Shown: positions 1 through 12,262 of the stretch, piece after piece
Position numbering within the stretch: the first letter of the stretch is position 1
Layout of the letters: every line of letters starts with the position of its first letter
Source: Candidatus Abyssobacteria bacterium SURF_17
GTDB taxonomy: Bacteria > Abyssobacteria > SURF-5
Assembly (NCBI GenBank): GCA_003598055.1
Contig: QZKI01000142.1
Span: forward strand, 1 to 64,000
DNA length: 64,000 bases
Direction: 5' to 3'
Notes under the pieces: generated by a model
Database searches by the model: none
Told to the model about the DNA's origin: nothing
What the model saw: the letters and a program-made list of their open reading frames with translations, nothing else
Made by a program: the position numbers and the translations under genes

Positions 1-20
1 CTTGGCAGATATAGACTTAT

Positions 21-72
21 GCAGAGATTGCTTCGTCATGCCCCGCCACAGGCGTGGCATGATTCGCAATAA
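21..72. repeat. dispersed repeat-like sequence (GAGATTGCTTCG...CGCAAT class)
   Basis: cagagattgcttcgtcatgccccgccacaggcgtggcatgattcgcaat; the core recurs at about 4979-5022 with the same GAGATTGCTTCG start and CGCAAT end. Confidence 0.5.
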
Positions 73-231
73 CAATAAGAGCCGGAAATGTTTCCCGGCC
101 AAGTCTTTCCCACCAAGAGCAGGGAAGGAACATGCGCAGGATGACTCACTGCTATTGACAGTCTGGGTGACAGGCCGTTAAGATTTGACCACGGCTTAAT
201 GGCAACAGCCTGACACGGGACATCTCCTACC

Positions 232-1917
232 ATGGAATTCTGGATCTTGTTTCTCGATGTCGTGATCCTTCTGGCAGTCGCGCTGATGCTTGGGGTGGTA
301 TTCGAGCGGTTCAAGCAAAGCGCCATCCTCGGCTATCTGGCTGCGGGAACAATCCTCGGCCCCGGCGCGCTCAATCTCATTAGCAGCCGCGATGCTGTCT
401 CCGCCATGGCTGAGCTTGGCGTGGCGCTCTTGCTCTTCACGATCGGGCTGGAGTTTTCATGGAATCGACTGCGGAGAATGGGACCCATCGCGCTCGTCGG
501 CGGCACGCTCCAGGTTGTGCTGACAGGATGCGCCGCCGCGGCGGCCGGGATGGCCTTGGGCCTAAGCAGCCGCGTCGCGATAGCCCTTGGCGCAATGATT
601 GCCCCTAGCAGCACGGCATGCGTGTTGCGCATGCTTGCCGACCGGGCAGAGCTTGAAAGCGTTCACGGAAGAAATTCGCTCGGGATTCTATTGCTTCAGG
701 ACATAGCAGTGGTACCGCTGGTGCTCCTTGTCACAGCGCTCGGGAGCGGGGGGAGCGGTGTTCAGATTTTTTGGGGAATCGGGCGGGCGGTTGTACTCGC
801 CTTCGTTCTGGTCGGCGGGTTCTATCTCGTTATAAATCATATAATGCCGAGACTGCTCGATATCACCGTGGCCACACGCAACCGCGAGCTGCCGATTCTT
901 CTCGCGACCGCCGCGTGTCTGGGTTCCGCGTGGCTCGCGCATGTGATGTCACTGTCTCCCGCGTTAGGGGCTTTCGTAGCCGGGTTTCTCCTCGCCGAGT
1001 CTCCATTCGCCACACAAATCCGCGCTGACGTCGCTGCATTGCGCACGTTGTTCGTCACGTTGTTCTTCGTCTCCATCGGAATGCTCGCGGATTTGGCGTT
1101 CATACGGAGCGAATGGAGTTCTGTGGCCGCACTTGTGGCCGTGATAGTGGTCGGCAAATGTGTCATTATCTGGGCGATTGCCGCCGTGTTTCGGAATTCG
1201 ACGAGGCACGCATTGGCTACTGGCATCTGCCTCGCGCAGGTGGGCGAGTTCGCGTTCCTGCTCGCGCAGATTGCGCTGTCCACCGGCCTGATCGAAACCG
1301 GCCTGTTCCGCCTCATGGTTTCGGCCACCGTCGCCACCCTCTTCCTTACGCCGTTTCTCGTAGCCTCCGCGCCCCCGTTGGCGGAAAGAGCGGAACAATG
1401 GCTCATTCGGCTGGGGCTTGCATCCGAGGGTACACCCGAGCCTTCAGAAGCCACGCGAAGACTGGTTGACCACGTGATTGTTGTCGGCTACGGACCCGCG
1501 GGCCGGGGAGTCACCGAGGCGCTTCAGCAAGCGCAAATACCGGCTGTCGTCGTCGAGCTCAACCCGCGCACCGTAGCCTTCGCACGGCGGCAGGGTATTC
1601 ACGCCGAGGTGGGCGATGCATCACGGGAGCAAGTGCTCGAGCATCTGCAGGCATCGGCAGCGCGTGCCGTCGTGGTGACGGTTCCCGACTATCGCTCCGC
1701 GCATCAGGTCATCTGCCAGGTTCGCTCACTCGCTCCCAAGATTATCGTGATTGCCCGCGCCCGTTACCACATATACGCACGGGAACTCGCAGAGGCGGGC
1801 GCTCACATAGTGGTGGATGAAGAACAACAGATCGGCCTGCATCTTGGCGCCGAAGCCATCCGACACATTCGGCCGGGTCCATCGGCCGCTCACCCTGAAT
1901 TCCCTCCATCAATCTGA
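232..1917 (+). CDS. CPA2-family monovalent cation:proton antiporter with C-terminal TrkA-N (RCK) domain
   Basis: Multi-TM Na/H exchanger-like N-terminus; C-terminal VIVVGYGPAGRGVTEAL Rossmann motif. Confidence 0.85.
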   Translation: MEFWILFLDVVILLAVALMLGVVFERFKQSAILGYLAAGTILGPGALNLISSRDAVSAMAELGVALLLFTIGLEFSWNRLRRMGPIALVGGTLQVVLTGCAAAAAGMALGLSSRVAIALGAMIAPSSTACVLRMLADRAELESVHGRNSLGILLLQDIAVVPLVLLVTALGSGGSGVQIFWGIGRAVVLAFVLVGGFYLVINHIMPRLLDITVATRNRELPILLATAACLGSAWLAHVMSLSPALGAFVAGFLLAESPFATQIRADVAALRTLFVTLFFVSIGMLADLAFIRSEWSSVAALVAVIVVGKCVIIWAIAAVFRNSTRHALATGICLAQVGEFAFLLAQIALSTGLIETGLFRLMVSATVATLFLTPFLVASAPPLAERAEQWLIRLGLASEGTPEPSEATRRLVDHVIVVGYGPAGRGVTEALQQAQIPAVVVELNPRTVAFARRQGIHAEVGDASREQVLEHLQASAARAVVVTVPDYRSAHQVICQVRSLAPKIIVIARARYHIYARELAEAGAHIVVDEEQQIGLHLGAEAIRHIRPGPSAAHPEFPPSI

Positions 1918-2156
1918 ATTGACTTCGGGCATCCAACCCACTTTCCGAAACACGGCAGATTGCGCAGATTCTCTTTATCCGCATTGCTTTTCGGCCTCAG
2001 GTTCTCGAGCGTCGATGAAAAACCCTTCCGAAAGAGTACGGTCATGTTTGCTGTCACGGCGCACTTGCCATTATTGCCAAGGCCGCGGGAAGTAGTTAAA
2101 ATAGAGCAGGTGCAAATCACAAACACCCTTGCTGTTCCAAGACGAAAGGAGGAGCC

Positions 2157-2306
2157 GTGAACCCCTACCTCCTGACAGTGCTTACCGTTCTTCGGCGGAA
2201 GCGGAAATGCCCGAAATGCGGGAGAGACCAGGTTGTGCCAATATCCAAGGTGAAGGATACGGTGCCCTGTAAATTTTGTGGCGCCGACATCCCGTCACCA
2301 CGATAG
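2157..2306 (+). CDS. small zinc-ribbon-like protein (about 49 aa, GTG start)
   Basis: Translation MNPYLLTVLTVLRRKRKCPKCGRDQVVPISKVKDTVPCKFCGADIPSPR; two CxxC knuckles; AAAGGAGG Shine-Dalgarno just upstream; absent from the ORF list because of length and GTG start. Confidence 0.6.
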   Translation: MNPYLLTVLTVLRRKRKCPKCGRDQVVPISKVKDTVPCKFCGADIPSPR

Positions 2307-2426
2307 ACCGTCCACATATTCCCCAAATTGTTCTGAGCAGCGGATGAACACCTTGTCATCAAGAATCGTCGCGCCACCGAGAGATTCCGGGAGAGGGAAA
2401 TGTGTGCATGCAGAATTCCTGTGTGT

Positions 2427-4504
<2,078 letters not shown>

Positions 4505-4561
4505 ACATCGCGTGCTCTTTTCCGCTTTTTGACGGTGAGTAGTACTGTCCTGCCTGCTCAC

Positions 4562-4867
4562 TCACCAGCGCGAGCTGTCGGAGTAACGCACGTCGAACGA
4601 TTGGAACTCGCCGGTATACGACTCGTTAGTAGTCTTCACGCTCATGACGCGCGCTCCCGGCGGACCATGGTGGCACCATTGAATGAGGGCACCGACCGCT
4701 TCTTGCGTCCCCTCTGCGACAAGCTCCACGTTGCCGTCACGCCGGTTCATCACCCAGCCGTTCACTCCGAGCTTGTCCGCCTCTTCACAAGTCGTATATC
4801 GAAAAAACACGCCTTGAACTCGTCCTTCAACGATGGCACGGACTCTGATTTTCCCTTTTTCGGTCAC
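4562..4867 (-). CDS. acyP: acylphosphatase
   Basis: VRAIVEGRVQGVFFRYTTCEEADKLGVNGWVMNRRDGNVELVAEG acylphosphatase signature. Confidence 0.93.
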   Translation of the reverse strand: MTEKGKIRVRAIVEGRVQGVFFRYTTCEEADKLGVNGWVMNRRDGNVELVAEGTQEAVGALIQWCHHGPPGARVMSVKTTNESYTGEFQSFDVRYSDSSRW

Positions 4868-4894
4868 GATTGCTCCCGAGAGACTGCCTTTTGT

Positions 4895-5083
4895 CGGTCA
4901 ATACGAGCGAAGGGCCTCAGGCCCAAGGGTCGCAGACCCGAGCGAAGCAACCTCGCTCGTAGCGTTGAAGATGTAAACAGAGATTGCTTCGCTCGGGCCT
5001 GCGGCCCTGCGCTCGCAATGACCGCGTGGATGTTTCTTCCACACATAACCCCGCCATAGGTGGGGTCGAATGCTCGCAATGAC
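4895..5083. repeat. dispersed repeat cluster
   Basis: Several palindromic blocks: gggcctcaggccc, gggtcgcagaccc, cagagattgcttcgctcgggcctgcggccctgcgctcgcaatgac, ...tcgcaatgacggcg; shares its core with 21-72. Confidence 0.6.
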
Positions 5084-5149
5084 GGCGCGGAGAACGGCCT
5101 GCACACGTTTCCTCCGCACATTGCCGCGCACAGCGCGTCTGTTCTTCTC

Positions 5150-6001
5150 CTATTTAATGCGCAGCTCGTTGACGACTCCTTGAACGCCCCAACAATCCTC
5201 GGCTATCTTGTTTGCGAGGTCTTTTTCGGCTCCGTTGTGGACGATGCCGGTAAGTGTCACGATTCCGTCTTTGCTGGCGACTTCGATTTCGCTCGCGTCT
5301 ATGTTTCTGTTCACCATCAAAGCGGCGCGCACTTGGGTAACAATGCGCGCATCATCTATCTTTTCCGCAAATGACTGTTTTGAGGCCTCTGCGCCTGCCC
5401 CTTCAATCGTCAATTCAACGTTCACGGAGACCACGCCGTCAACGTCCTCAGCGATTTTCCGCGCCAGCTCAGCCTCGGCGGGCGATGCGACGGAGCCGGT
5501 CAAGGTAACCTCGCCACGGCGTGAGCTTACGGCGATGTTCCGCGCGTTCACGTTTTCGTTCAGCATGAGGGCAGTCTTGACGGCCGCATCGATGGTGAGG
5601 TCGTCGAGTTTCTCGCCCCATGTCCGCTCTTGCTCGGGCGGTTTGAGGGCAAGCACCCTGCTGACGGCGAGATCGTTCTGGACTCCCGTAACACCCTTAA
5701 CGGTGAGGGCAATCTCTTCTGCAAGCTGCTTCTGGATCTCCGTGGCCACAGTTCCGGAAAGTTTCACAATGCCACTGGTTATGGAGACGTCGATCTCAGC
5801 GTTCTTTAGATGACGATTGAGTGAGAGCGCGGTCTTGACGGAGGCCGTGAGGCGGGTGTCATTTAGCAGGACTGTGACATCCTTGCCTGTGTTGGTTAAT
5901 AGGCCTGTAACATCCTTGCGGCCGTAATACTTCATATACGAAAGAACGGCAACGGCCACAGCTCCCAGTGCCAAGAGGATGAGCAGCGCTTTCCGGACCA
6001 T
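5150..6001 (-). CDS. membrane-anchored protein with three BON domains
   Basis: N-terminal TM helix then three repeats of the type DARIVTQVRAALMVNRNIDASEIEVASKDGIVTLTGIV. Confidence 0.85.
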   Translation of the reverse strand: MVRKALLILLALGAVAVAVLSYMKYYGRKDVTGLLTNTGKDVTVLLNDTRLTASVKTALSLNRHLKNAEIDVSITSGIVKLSGTVATEIQKQLAEEIALTVKGVTGVQNDLAVSRVLALKPPEQERTWGEKLDDLTIDAAVKTALMLNENVNARNIAVSSRRGEVTLTGSVASPAEAELARKIAEDVDGVVSVNVELTIEGAGAEASKQSFAEKIDDARIVTQVRAALMVNRNIDASEIEVASKDGIVTLTGIVHNGAEKDLANKIAEDCWGVQGVVNELRIK

Positions 6002-6044
6002 TGCATTTCCCCCATCTTGTCCTATGCTGCCTCGCCTTTTGAAA

Positions 6045-6074
6045 AGTCTAGCAAAACGGTTCTCGGAATGTCAA
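6045..6074 (-). promoter_or_regulatory. candidate sigma-70 promoter for the BON-domain gene
   Basis: Minus strand TTGACA-N18-TAGACT, 44-73 nt upstream of the ATG. Confidence 0.4.
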
Positions 6075-6551
6075 CGGAAAGAGCCTCCCTTTTGTCAGTG
6101 GCAAGTCCGACCCCCCCCCGCACGGATGGCGAAGCATGTTCCTTGCCTTATTCGCTTTGATTTTGCCGGTCGCTGCATGTAGCAGGTGTGGAGGACCTGT
6201 CCCCAGAATATCCACAAGTATTCACGAATGCGATTGTGAACGTGCACTGGCGGCCGGATGCCGCTAGCAAGCTGCGTCCCTCTGGCCATTACTTGCACGG
6301 ACGAACGAAAACGTCACTTTGTGGTCTTCTTTTGTTTTGTCGTGATTCTTCCGTACGCTTACAGCGGCCGAGATTATGAAGTCAGCGGGGATGTCCGCTG
6401 TGTGTTAAAGTTAATGTTATCAATTACTTAAGAATATTCAATGGAAGCGGCCTAATTTTCCTACCTGAAAATCACGAAATGGTATGCTTTATGCTATAAA
6501 ACGGACGAAACCATGTGATTCGGGGCTATCTGGAATGGAGGGAATTGCCAA

Positions 6552-7541
6552 ATGAAGGCCTTCAAGACCGCGTTGTTGCTGAGTGTCGCACTGGTGTTCA
6601 CTGGCGTTTTCGCGTCCGCTGTGATCGCGGAGGAAGCGACCGGCGACTCAATCACCGTTACCATCGACCGAAGGACACAGCCCAACACGATTTTTCATCC
6701 GGAGTGGTGGGATGAAAATCCGGCAACCGTCACTGTGTACAACTATGTAATTCGGGATTATTACGGCACGGCTGTTGAGGATGTCGTGATTAAGACGGCT
6801 TCAGGCCGGACGGAGATTCCGATAGACCGTGTTAAGGAAATCCACACGAAGGGATGGCTACGCCGATACAAGGACGAAATCGACTACGTAGACACTGTTA
6901 TTGATGCTGACATCGTTTTGACCGACGGGACGCAGCTATCCGGCGCAATGAATGCTGACCTTGGGACGATTGAGGGAGACACCGATCTGGGGACTTTTTT
7001 CCTTGGTGACCCGCATACAATCAAGGATCTCGTATTCAACAGAGCCGAAGTGGTAGCTCAAGCCCCCGTCGAGGTTGTGGAGGAAATTCCAGAACCCGTA
7101 GTCGAAGAAGTCACAATACCTGACAGCGACGGCGATGGTGTGCTGGATGATAAAGACGAGTGTCCTGATACGCCTGCGGGCGCTTCCGTCACTTCGGTTG
7201 GCTGCTGGGCGATAAAGGGAATCAATTTTGACTACGACAAATGGGACATCAAGCCGGAGTACTTCGGGGTTCTCGATGAGAACGTTAAAGTGCTTCAGAT
7301 GAATCCGTCATTCAAGATTGAAGTTCAAGGACATACGGACAGCATCGCGTCTGAGAAGTATAACCAAGGTCTGTCGGAGAAGAGGGCTGAGTCGGTAAAA
7401 GCCTACTTCGTTTCAAAGGGAATAGCTGCTGATAGGATTTCAACGCGTGGTTTCGGAGAGCTGAGGCCGATCGAGCCGAATGATACTCCCGCAGGCAGGG
7501 CCCAGAACCGCAGAATCGAGATCGAGATAACCAGCAGATAA
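6552..7541 (+). CDS. OmpA-family outer-membrane/peptidoglycan-associated protein with thrombospondin type-3-like repeat
   Basis: Signal peptide; DSDGDGVLDDKDECPDTPAG motif; C-terminal IEVQGHTDSIASEKYNQGLSEKRAESVKAYFVSKGI...NRRIEIEI. Confidence 0.9.
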   Translation: MKAFKTALLLSVALVFTGVFASAVIAEEATGDSITVTIDRRTQPNTIFHPEWWDENPATVTVYNYVIRDYYGTAVEDVVIKTASGRTEIPIDRVKEIHTKGWLRRYKDEIDYVDTVIDADIVLTDGTQLSGAMNADLGTIEGDTDLGTFFLGDPHTIKDLVFNRAEVVAQAPVEVVEEIPEPVVEEVTIPDSDGDGVLDDKDECPDTPAGASVTSVGCWAIKGINFDYDKWDIKPEYFGVLDENVKVLQMNPSFKIEVQGHTDSIASEKYNQGLSEKRAESVKAYFVSKGIAADRISTRGFGELRPIEPNDTPAGRAQNRRIEIEITSR

Positions 7542-7556
7542 GCAAATGTTGACGCG

Positions 7557-7607
7557 CGGGGCTCCGTCTCTGTTTGCTCATCTCAGAGCGTGAGCCCCGT
7601 TTTGTTT
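7557..7607 (+). terminator. intrinsic terminator after the OmpA-like gene
   Basis: CGGGGCTC...GAGCCCCG stem followed by TTTTGTTTG. Confidence 0.5.
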
Positions 7608-7760
7608 GTATTCGCGGGATATTTTGCACGATACCGCGCTCAGTTGAACTCAGGCAAAGCATCTCTTTACGGCAAGAGGTCCGCGGGTTTCCCGTCCGTC
7701 CACCCACACCACAGCCCGTGAGATGGAGGAGACCGCGGACTTCGGCCCCACGCGCTGCGC

Positions 7761-7940
7761 CTATTCTGCTTCCCTCCTGTCTGAACATTCTTTCTCGCAT
7801 GCCGGGTCGTGAATCAGGAAGACATTCTTGAACGTGCAGAAGCGCGTGCTGCCTCCGCACCCAAGCGCCTGGAAGAATGTGCAGTAGAGGCACCGGTCGA
7901 GATTTGTCTGATGGACTTGCTCTGTTGGCTCCTTGTGCAT
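7761..7940 (-). CDS. small cysteine-rich protein (about 59 aa)
   Basis: MHKEPTEQVHQTNLDRCLYCTFFQALGCGGSTRFCTFKNVFLIHDPACEKECSDRREAE; six Cys; AGGAAG 7 nt before the ATG. Confidence 0.4.
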   Translation of the reverse strand: MHKEPTEQVHQTNLDRCLYCTFFQALGCGGSTRFCTFKNVFLIHDPACEKECSDRREAE

Positions 7941-8344
7941 CGTTTGTCTTCCTGTCGCGATTACTGGGTCTTGTGAACACACTGCCGGTGAGGGGAACAC
8001 ATACGTATCATACCCGATAAGCCGACGCAGTGTCTGTCCGCATTCCTTGTGAGACAGGGATGTGTGCGATACGAAAGGCGACTCAAGCGGGCGCATCTCA
8101 TCCAAAGATTGCAGGGGTCCTTCGGGAACGACCCCCTGCACTTCGGACAGAACGAGAGCCGCACTCCTCCGCGTTGTCTGCCCCTTCTCGAACGCCCCAA
8201 GACAAGAGGGTCGCCGCCCCCCCTGCCCGCTACGCGAGATGAGAATTCAGGTGTTATGACCCCGGATAGAGGCCCCATTCGCTGTCGGACACTCCGGCGA
8301 AGCCACGTGCTTTACAAGCATTATGTGCTCATGGTAAAATTTCA

Positions 8345-9874
8345 ATGGGTATTGTGTTGGATCATGGCATAGCATCGGGAGAGCGAATGAACGGGCGAGG
8401 GCGGGAGTCGAATTGGGACCGCAAGGCCCGAGTTCTCATTGTCAGCGAGAAACCGCGCGAGTTGGCGCGGGCAAAGAAGTTTCTTCAAGAATCAGCGAGC
8501 AAACGCGGCGGCAGGCTCGACGTTCTCACCTGCCGGGACTTTGAATCCGCTCACAGATTCCTTACGTATTATCTCAATGGAATCCTCCTCGACCTCCCTG
8601 GCATGACCGCGTCGAGCATCATGCCAGCCTTAAAACGGCTCAGAAGGGATTACAGCGGTCGCATTGCGCTCGTGAACGATGACCCGTCGGTGCAAGCATA
8701 TACGTGGGGACGCATCGGCCGGGTGGATTTTTTTGCCAACACGATCCAGTCTATCGGAGAGTTTGTGGACATGCTTCTTGCGCCCCGGCTCGGCCGCGGC
8801 AAGACAGCCCTGTTGCTCGAGGGCGGAGGGATACTCGGGGGGTTCACGGAATTCGGGAGCGTGAGGGCTCTTTATGATTTCGGGATACGGGACTTTGACA
8901 TCTACATCGGCATCAGCGCAGGCGCCTTTGTGGCCACGTGCGCGGCCAACAAGATTCCGTTCCGGATGATGCTTGAGAGACGCAAGTTGGAGTGGGCGCA
9001 GGTATATTACCCAAACATCTCCGAGGTCCTCTCGAAAATCGTAACATTTGTGCCCAATCTCTACCGCGGAATAACCAAGCTGTGGGGCGAGCCGAACAAG
9101 GACATCCCCCTTTTCCTCTCCAGCTTTTTCGTGACCAGCCTGCTTTCTGCGAAACGGATTCGGACGTTCCTCGAGCGAATTCTGGAAGAAGCCCAGGGCA
9201 CGAACAGCTTTACGGCCCTGAGAGAACGCGGGAAAGAACTGTATATCATCGCGACCGACCTGGACACGACGGAGCGGCGCGTTTTCGGCGAGGTCGGCGA
9301 TATGGAGGTGCCGATATCCCAGGCGGTCGAGGCTTCGATAGCGCTCCCGCTCACGTATAGTCCCGTAAGGATAGATGACCGCTATTACATTGACGGAGCC
9401 ATATGCAACGCGGCCAACATAGACATCGCGATAGAGCACGGGGCCGACCTCATCATCTGCGTCAATCCTCTCGTTCCCTTCATCAGCAAGAAGCGGGGAT
9501 TGGTCAAGAATCTCGGCCCCTTGGGCATACTTGAGCAATCCTATCGGAGCATTTTGCATCAGATTCTTCTCCGCAAGATCGAGCGATACAAATCGGAGAA
9601 CCCGAAGGTCACCACCATTCTCATCGAGCCTGACCCTGAAGACCCGACGATGTTTCACAATGTGCTCAACGCCTCTCGCAAGTTGATGGACCTTGCGCTC
9701 GTGCACGGCTATCGGTCTGCGCGTAAGGTGATTGAGAGCCAGTTCGACTTTATCCAGAAATCGTTCCTCTACCACGGCGTGGAAATCCATCGGGAGCGTG
9801 TGGACGAGAAGCTCGAAGAGGCCGAGAAATCAAGATCCTCGGAGAAGTCACGCAAGGTGATGACCGGGAAGTGA
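8345..9874 (+). CDS. patatin-like phospholipase with N-terminal receiver-like domain
   Basis: LEGGGILGGF oxyanion motif, GISAG nucleophile elbow, DGAICNAANIDIA Asp motif; N-terminal about 120 aa have a receiver-like alternation (VLIVSEKP...GILLDLPGM...). Confidence 0.85.
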   Translation: MGIVLDHGIASGERMNGRGRESNWDRKARVLIVSEKPRELARAKKFLQESASKRGGRLDVLTCRDFESAHRFLTYYLNGILLDLPGMTASSIMPALKRLRRDYSGRIALVNDDPSVQAYTWGRIGRVDFFANTIQSIGEFVDMLLAPRLGRGKTALLLEGGGILGGFTEFGSVRALYDFGIRDFDIYIGISAGAFVATCAANKIPFRMMLERRKLEWAQVYYPNISEVLSKIVTFVPNLYRGITKLWGEPNKDIPLFLSSFFVTSLLSAKRIRTFLERILEEAQGTNSFTALRERGKELYIIATDLDTTERRVFGEVGDMEVPISQAVEASIALPLTYSPVRIDDRYYIDGAICNAANIDIAIEHGADLIICVNPLVPFISKKRGLVKNLGPLGILEQSYRSILHQILLRKIERYKSENPKVTTILIEPDPEDPTMFHNVLNASRKLMDLALVHGYRSARKVIESQFDFIQKSFLYHGVEIHRERVDEKLEEAEKSRSSEKSRKVMTGK

Positions 9875-10000
9875 GACACACTCCCCTTGCGGCGAATTCG
9901 TTGATACTACTGGGGGGTTTTGTTAGGATAATGCCGTTTGGGAGCGCGGTGGAACAATCCGGTCGCTCTTGGAGGGCAGGAAAGTCTGGAGAACGGAACG

Positions 10001-10816
10001 GTGCTTGAAGGCCGTAAGATCGTGGTCGTGATGCCCGCGTACAATGCGGCGAGGACGCTGAAGAAAACGTATGACGAGGTGCCGAAGGACATCGTCGATG
10101 AAATATTGCTCGTTGACGACGGCAGCCATGACGAGACGATAGAACTCTCGAAGAGACTCGGGATAAAGACGTTCATTCATGAGAGGAATTTCGGCTACGG
10201 GAGAAACCAGAAGACCTGCTACCGGGAGGCGCTCAAGACTGGCGCGGATATCGTTGTGATGCTCCACCCTGATTACCAGTATTCGCCCAAGTTAATCACT
10301 GCCATGGCCTCGCTGATAGCCGCGGACGAGTACGACGTCGTTATTGCGTCGCGCATTTTGGGCGTCGGCGCCGTTAAGGGTGGTATGCCGATATACAAGT
10401 ATATTTCGAATCGGTTCCTCACATTTTTTGAGAACCTGCTGCTGTTTTACAAACTGTCCGAATATCATACCGGTTACCGCGCATTTTCGAAGAGGGTGCT
10501 GGAGTCGCTGCCGTTGATGGAGAATTCCGACGATTTCGTATTTGACAACGAGATGCTTGCGCAGGTTATCTTTTGGAGATACAAAATCGGCGAGATATCC
10601 TGTCCGACGAAGTATTTTCCGGAAGCGTCCAGCATCAACTTCACGCGGAGCACCAAGTATGGCATTGGCTGCTTGCTAACCTCCCTAAAATTCCGTCTGC
10701 AACGGATGCGCCTTGGGAAGTTCAGGATTTTCAGTGATAGCGGGAGGAAGCTGTTTGAGGATTCCTACTATCGCATGGCGGAGCCGGAGGCGGTGCAACA
10801 ACCCAAAGGTTACTGA
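10001..10816 (+). CDS. family 2 glycosyltransferase (dolichol-phosphate-mannose synthase-like)
   Basis: [21 protein letters not shown]...[21 protein letters not shown]...[11 protein letters not shown] extends to 9938, a GTG at 10001 is the likelier start. Confidence 0.85.
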   Translation: MLEGRKIVVVMPAYNAARTLKKTYDEVPKDIVDEILLVDDGSHDETIELSKRLGIKTFIHERNFGYGRNQKTCYREALKTGADIVVMLHPDYQYSPKLITAMASLIAADEYDVVIASRILGVGAVKGGMPIYKYISNRFLTFFENLLLFYKLSEYHTGYRAFSKRVLESLPLMENSDDFVFDNEMLAQVIFWRYKIGEISCPTKYFPEASSINFTRSTKYGIGCLLTSLKFRLQRMRLGKFRIFSDSGRKLFEDSYYRMAEPEAVQQPKGY

Positions 10817-11321
10817 ACACCATCCATCTGAATTATCTCCCTGGAATCCGTTCCGCAGTTGGGCATTTGGGGCCAGGACGTGCAGGCGCGAATCCGTTCA
10901 GACGCCTTTTCTGCCTACTTTCGGGATGAACCTGCGAACAAATTTTGGGACGATCTCGCCGTTCGTGAAAGCGCATTCTTTCGGGATATCTGGCAGTTGC
11001 ATTCCGCTGCGGAATGGGACGATGCTTGCTGAGAAGATGCGCCGTCTTCCGGTTGGTCAACTTGCAAAAAGTGGGATTAGACGTTAGAATAGCGTCACAC
11101 TGAACAGACAGCAGCGTTCGAAGTCAAGCCAAACGGACCTGTTGCCCAAATGGAAGAGCATGGATTCGCCGGTCAAGCCGTGGAAATGACATGGAGGGGA
11201 TTCCGAGGTTTCGTGTCGTTCCCGCGAAACGTGTCCTCGACTCTGATCGGGGAGCGGGGAAATCCGGATTTTTCAGAGACGAGCGTTTGGGTAGCACGCC
11301 CAAACATCACAAGGTCATCAC

Positions 11322-12230
11322 ATGCCTGAGCGCAAGACCATTACGGACTTCGGAAATCCTGGCCCTCCTCACAATGAGAAGAGACCGAGCTTGATTGTGC
11401 TGGCGGGTCGCGATTTCGGCCGCCAGTACTTCCTCGCGCGCGGGGAAACCACGATAGGGAGAGATGAGGATTGCACTATCCGGCTGAATGATGGGCGGGC
11501 CTCCAGAAAGCATGCGAAGGTCGTGGGTGACCCGGGCGGGAAGTCCGGCCCTCATTTCAGGGTCATTGATCTTGACAGCACGAATGGAACCTTCCTTAAT
11601 GACCAGCAGATCAAAGAGGCGGAGCTCAGCGAGGGCGACAGAATACGCATTGGTTACACCGTATTCAAGTATGCAATCCGCGATATCGCGGAGATAGAAT
11701 ATGGCGACAAGATTTACCGCATGGCAACGACGGATGCGCTCACACGGCTCCTTTCACGGGACTACTTCTTTCAGCAATATAGCGACCTGTTCCGTCGGTC
11801 GGAGCGTTACAGCCGTCCCTTTTCCCTCATGATGGTTGACATAGACGACTTCAAGTCGGTGAACGACAGCTATGGCCATCCCGTGGGCGACAAGGTGCTC
11901 GAGGGAATCGGCCAGATGATAACGGCGGTCATCCGATACGAAGACTTAGCCGCGCGCTATGGCGGCGAGGAGTTTGTCATTATCTTGCCTGAAACAGCAC
12001 CTGAAAGTGCTCGCAATCCTGCAGAGAGACTCCGGCGAAGTCTTGAGGCGCACCAGTTCAGGGCAGGCGATGCGACTTTCTCCGTGACCATCAGCGTCGG
12101 CATAGCAAGCTATCCGGATCATGCAAGCACGATGGAGGAACTTCTCCAGAAGGCTGACATCGCGCTGTATCAGGCCAAGAGGTCGGGCAAGAACGCCGTT
12201 CGCGTGTTTCAGCACGACACGGAGAAGTAA
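11322..12230 (+). CDS. FHA domain-containing GGDEF diguanylate cyclase
   Basis: FHA motif GETTIGRDEDCTIRLNDGRASRKHAKV; GGEEF active site with RYED (RxxD) five residues upstream. Confidence 0.92.
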   Translation: MPERKTITDFGNPGPPHNEKRPSLIVLAGRDFGRQYFLARGETTIGRDEDCTIRLNDGRASRKHAKVVGDPGGKSGPHFRVIDLDSTNGTFLNDQQIKEAELSEGDRIRIGYTVFKYAIRDIAEIEYGDKIYRMATTDALTRLLSRDYFFQQYSDLFRRSERYSRPFSLMMVDIDDFKSVNDSYGHPVGDKVLEGIGQMITAVIRYEDLAARYGGEEFVIILPETAPESARNPAERLRRSLEAHQFRAGDATFSVTISVGIASYPDHASTMEELLQKADIALYQAKRSGKNAVRVFQHDTEK

Positions 12231-12262
12231 GCCTTCAATCATCAAGAGCGGAGGGAGCACGA

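Noticed and set aside
837-1454. 205-aa minus-strand ORF
   Set aside because: Antisense shadow of the antiporter.
4864-5131. Two overlapping minus-strand ORFs (85 and 77 aa)
   Set aside because: They lie across the dispersed repeat cluster; translations (IASAGPQARAKQS) are the repeat read in frame, not genes.
8630-9790. 386-aa minus-strand ORF
   Set aside because: Antisense shadow of the patatin-like gene, which has full active-site motifs; no recognisable domain in the antisense frame.
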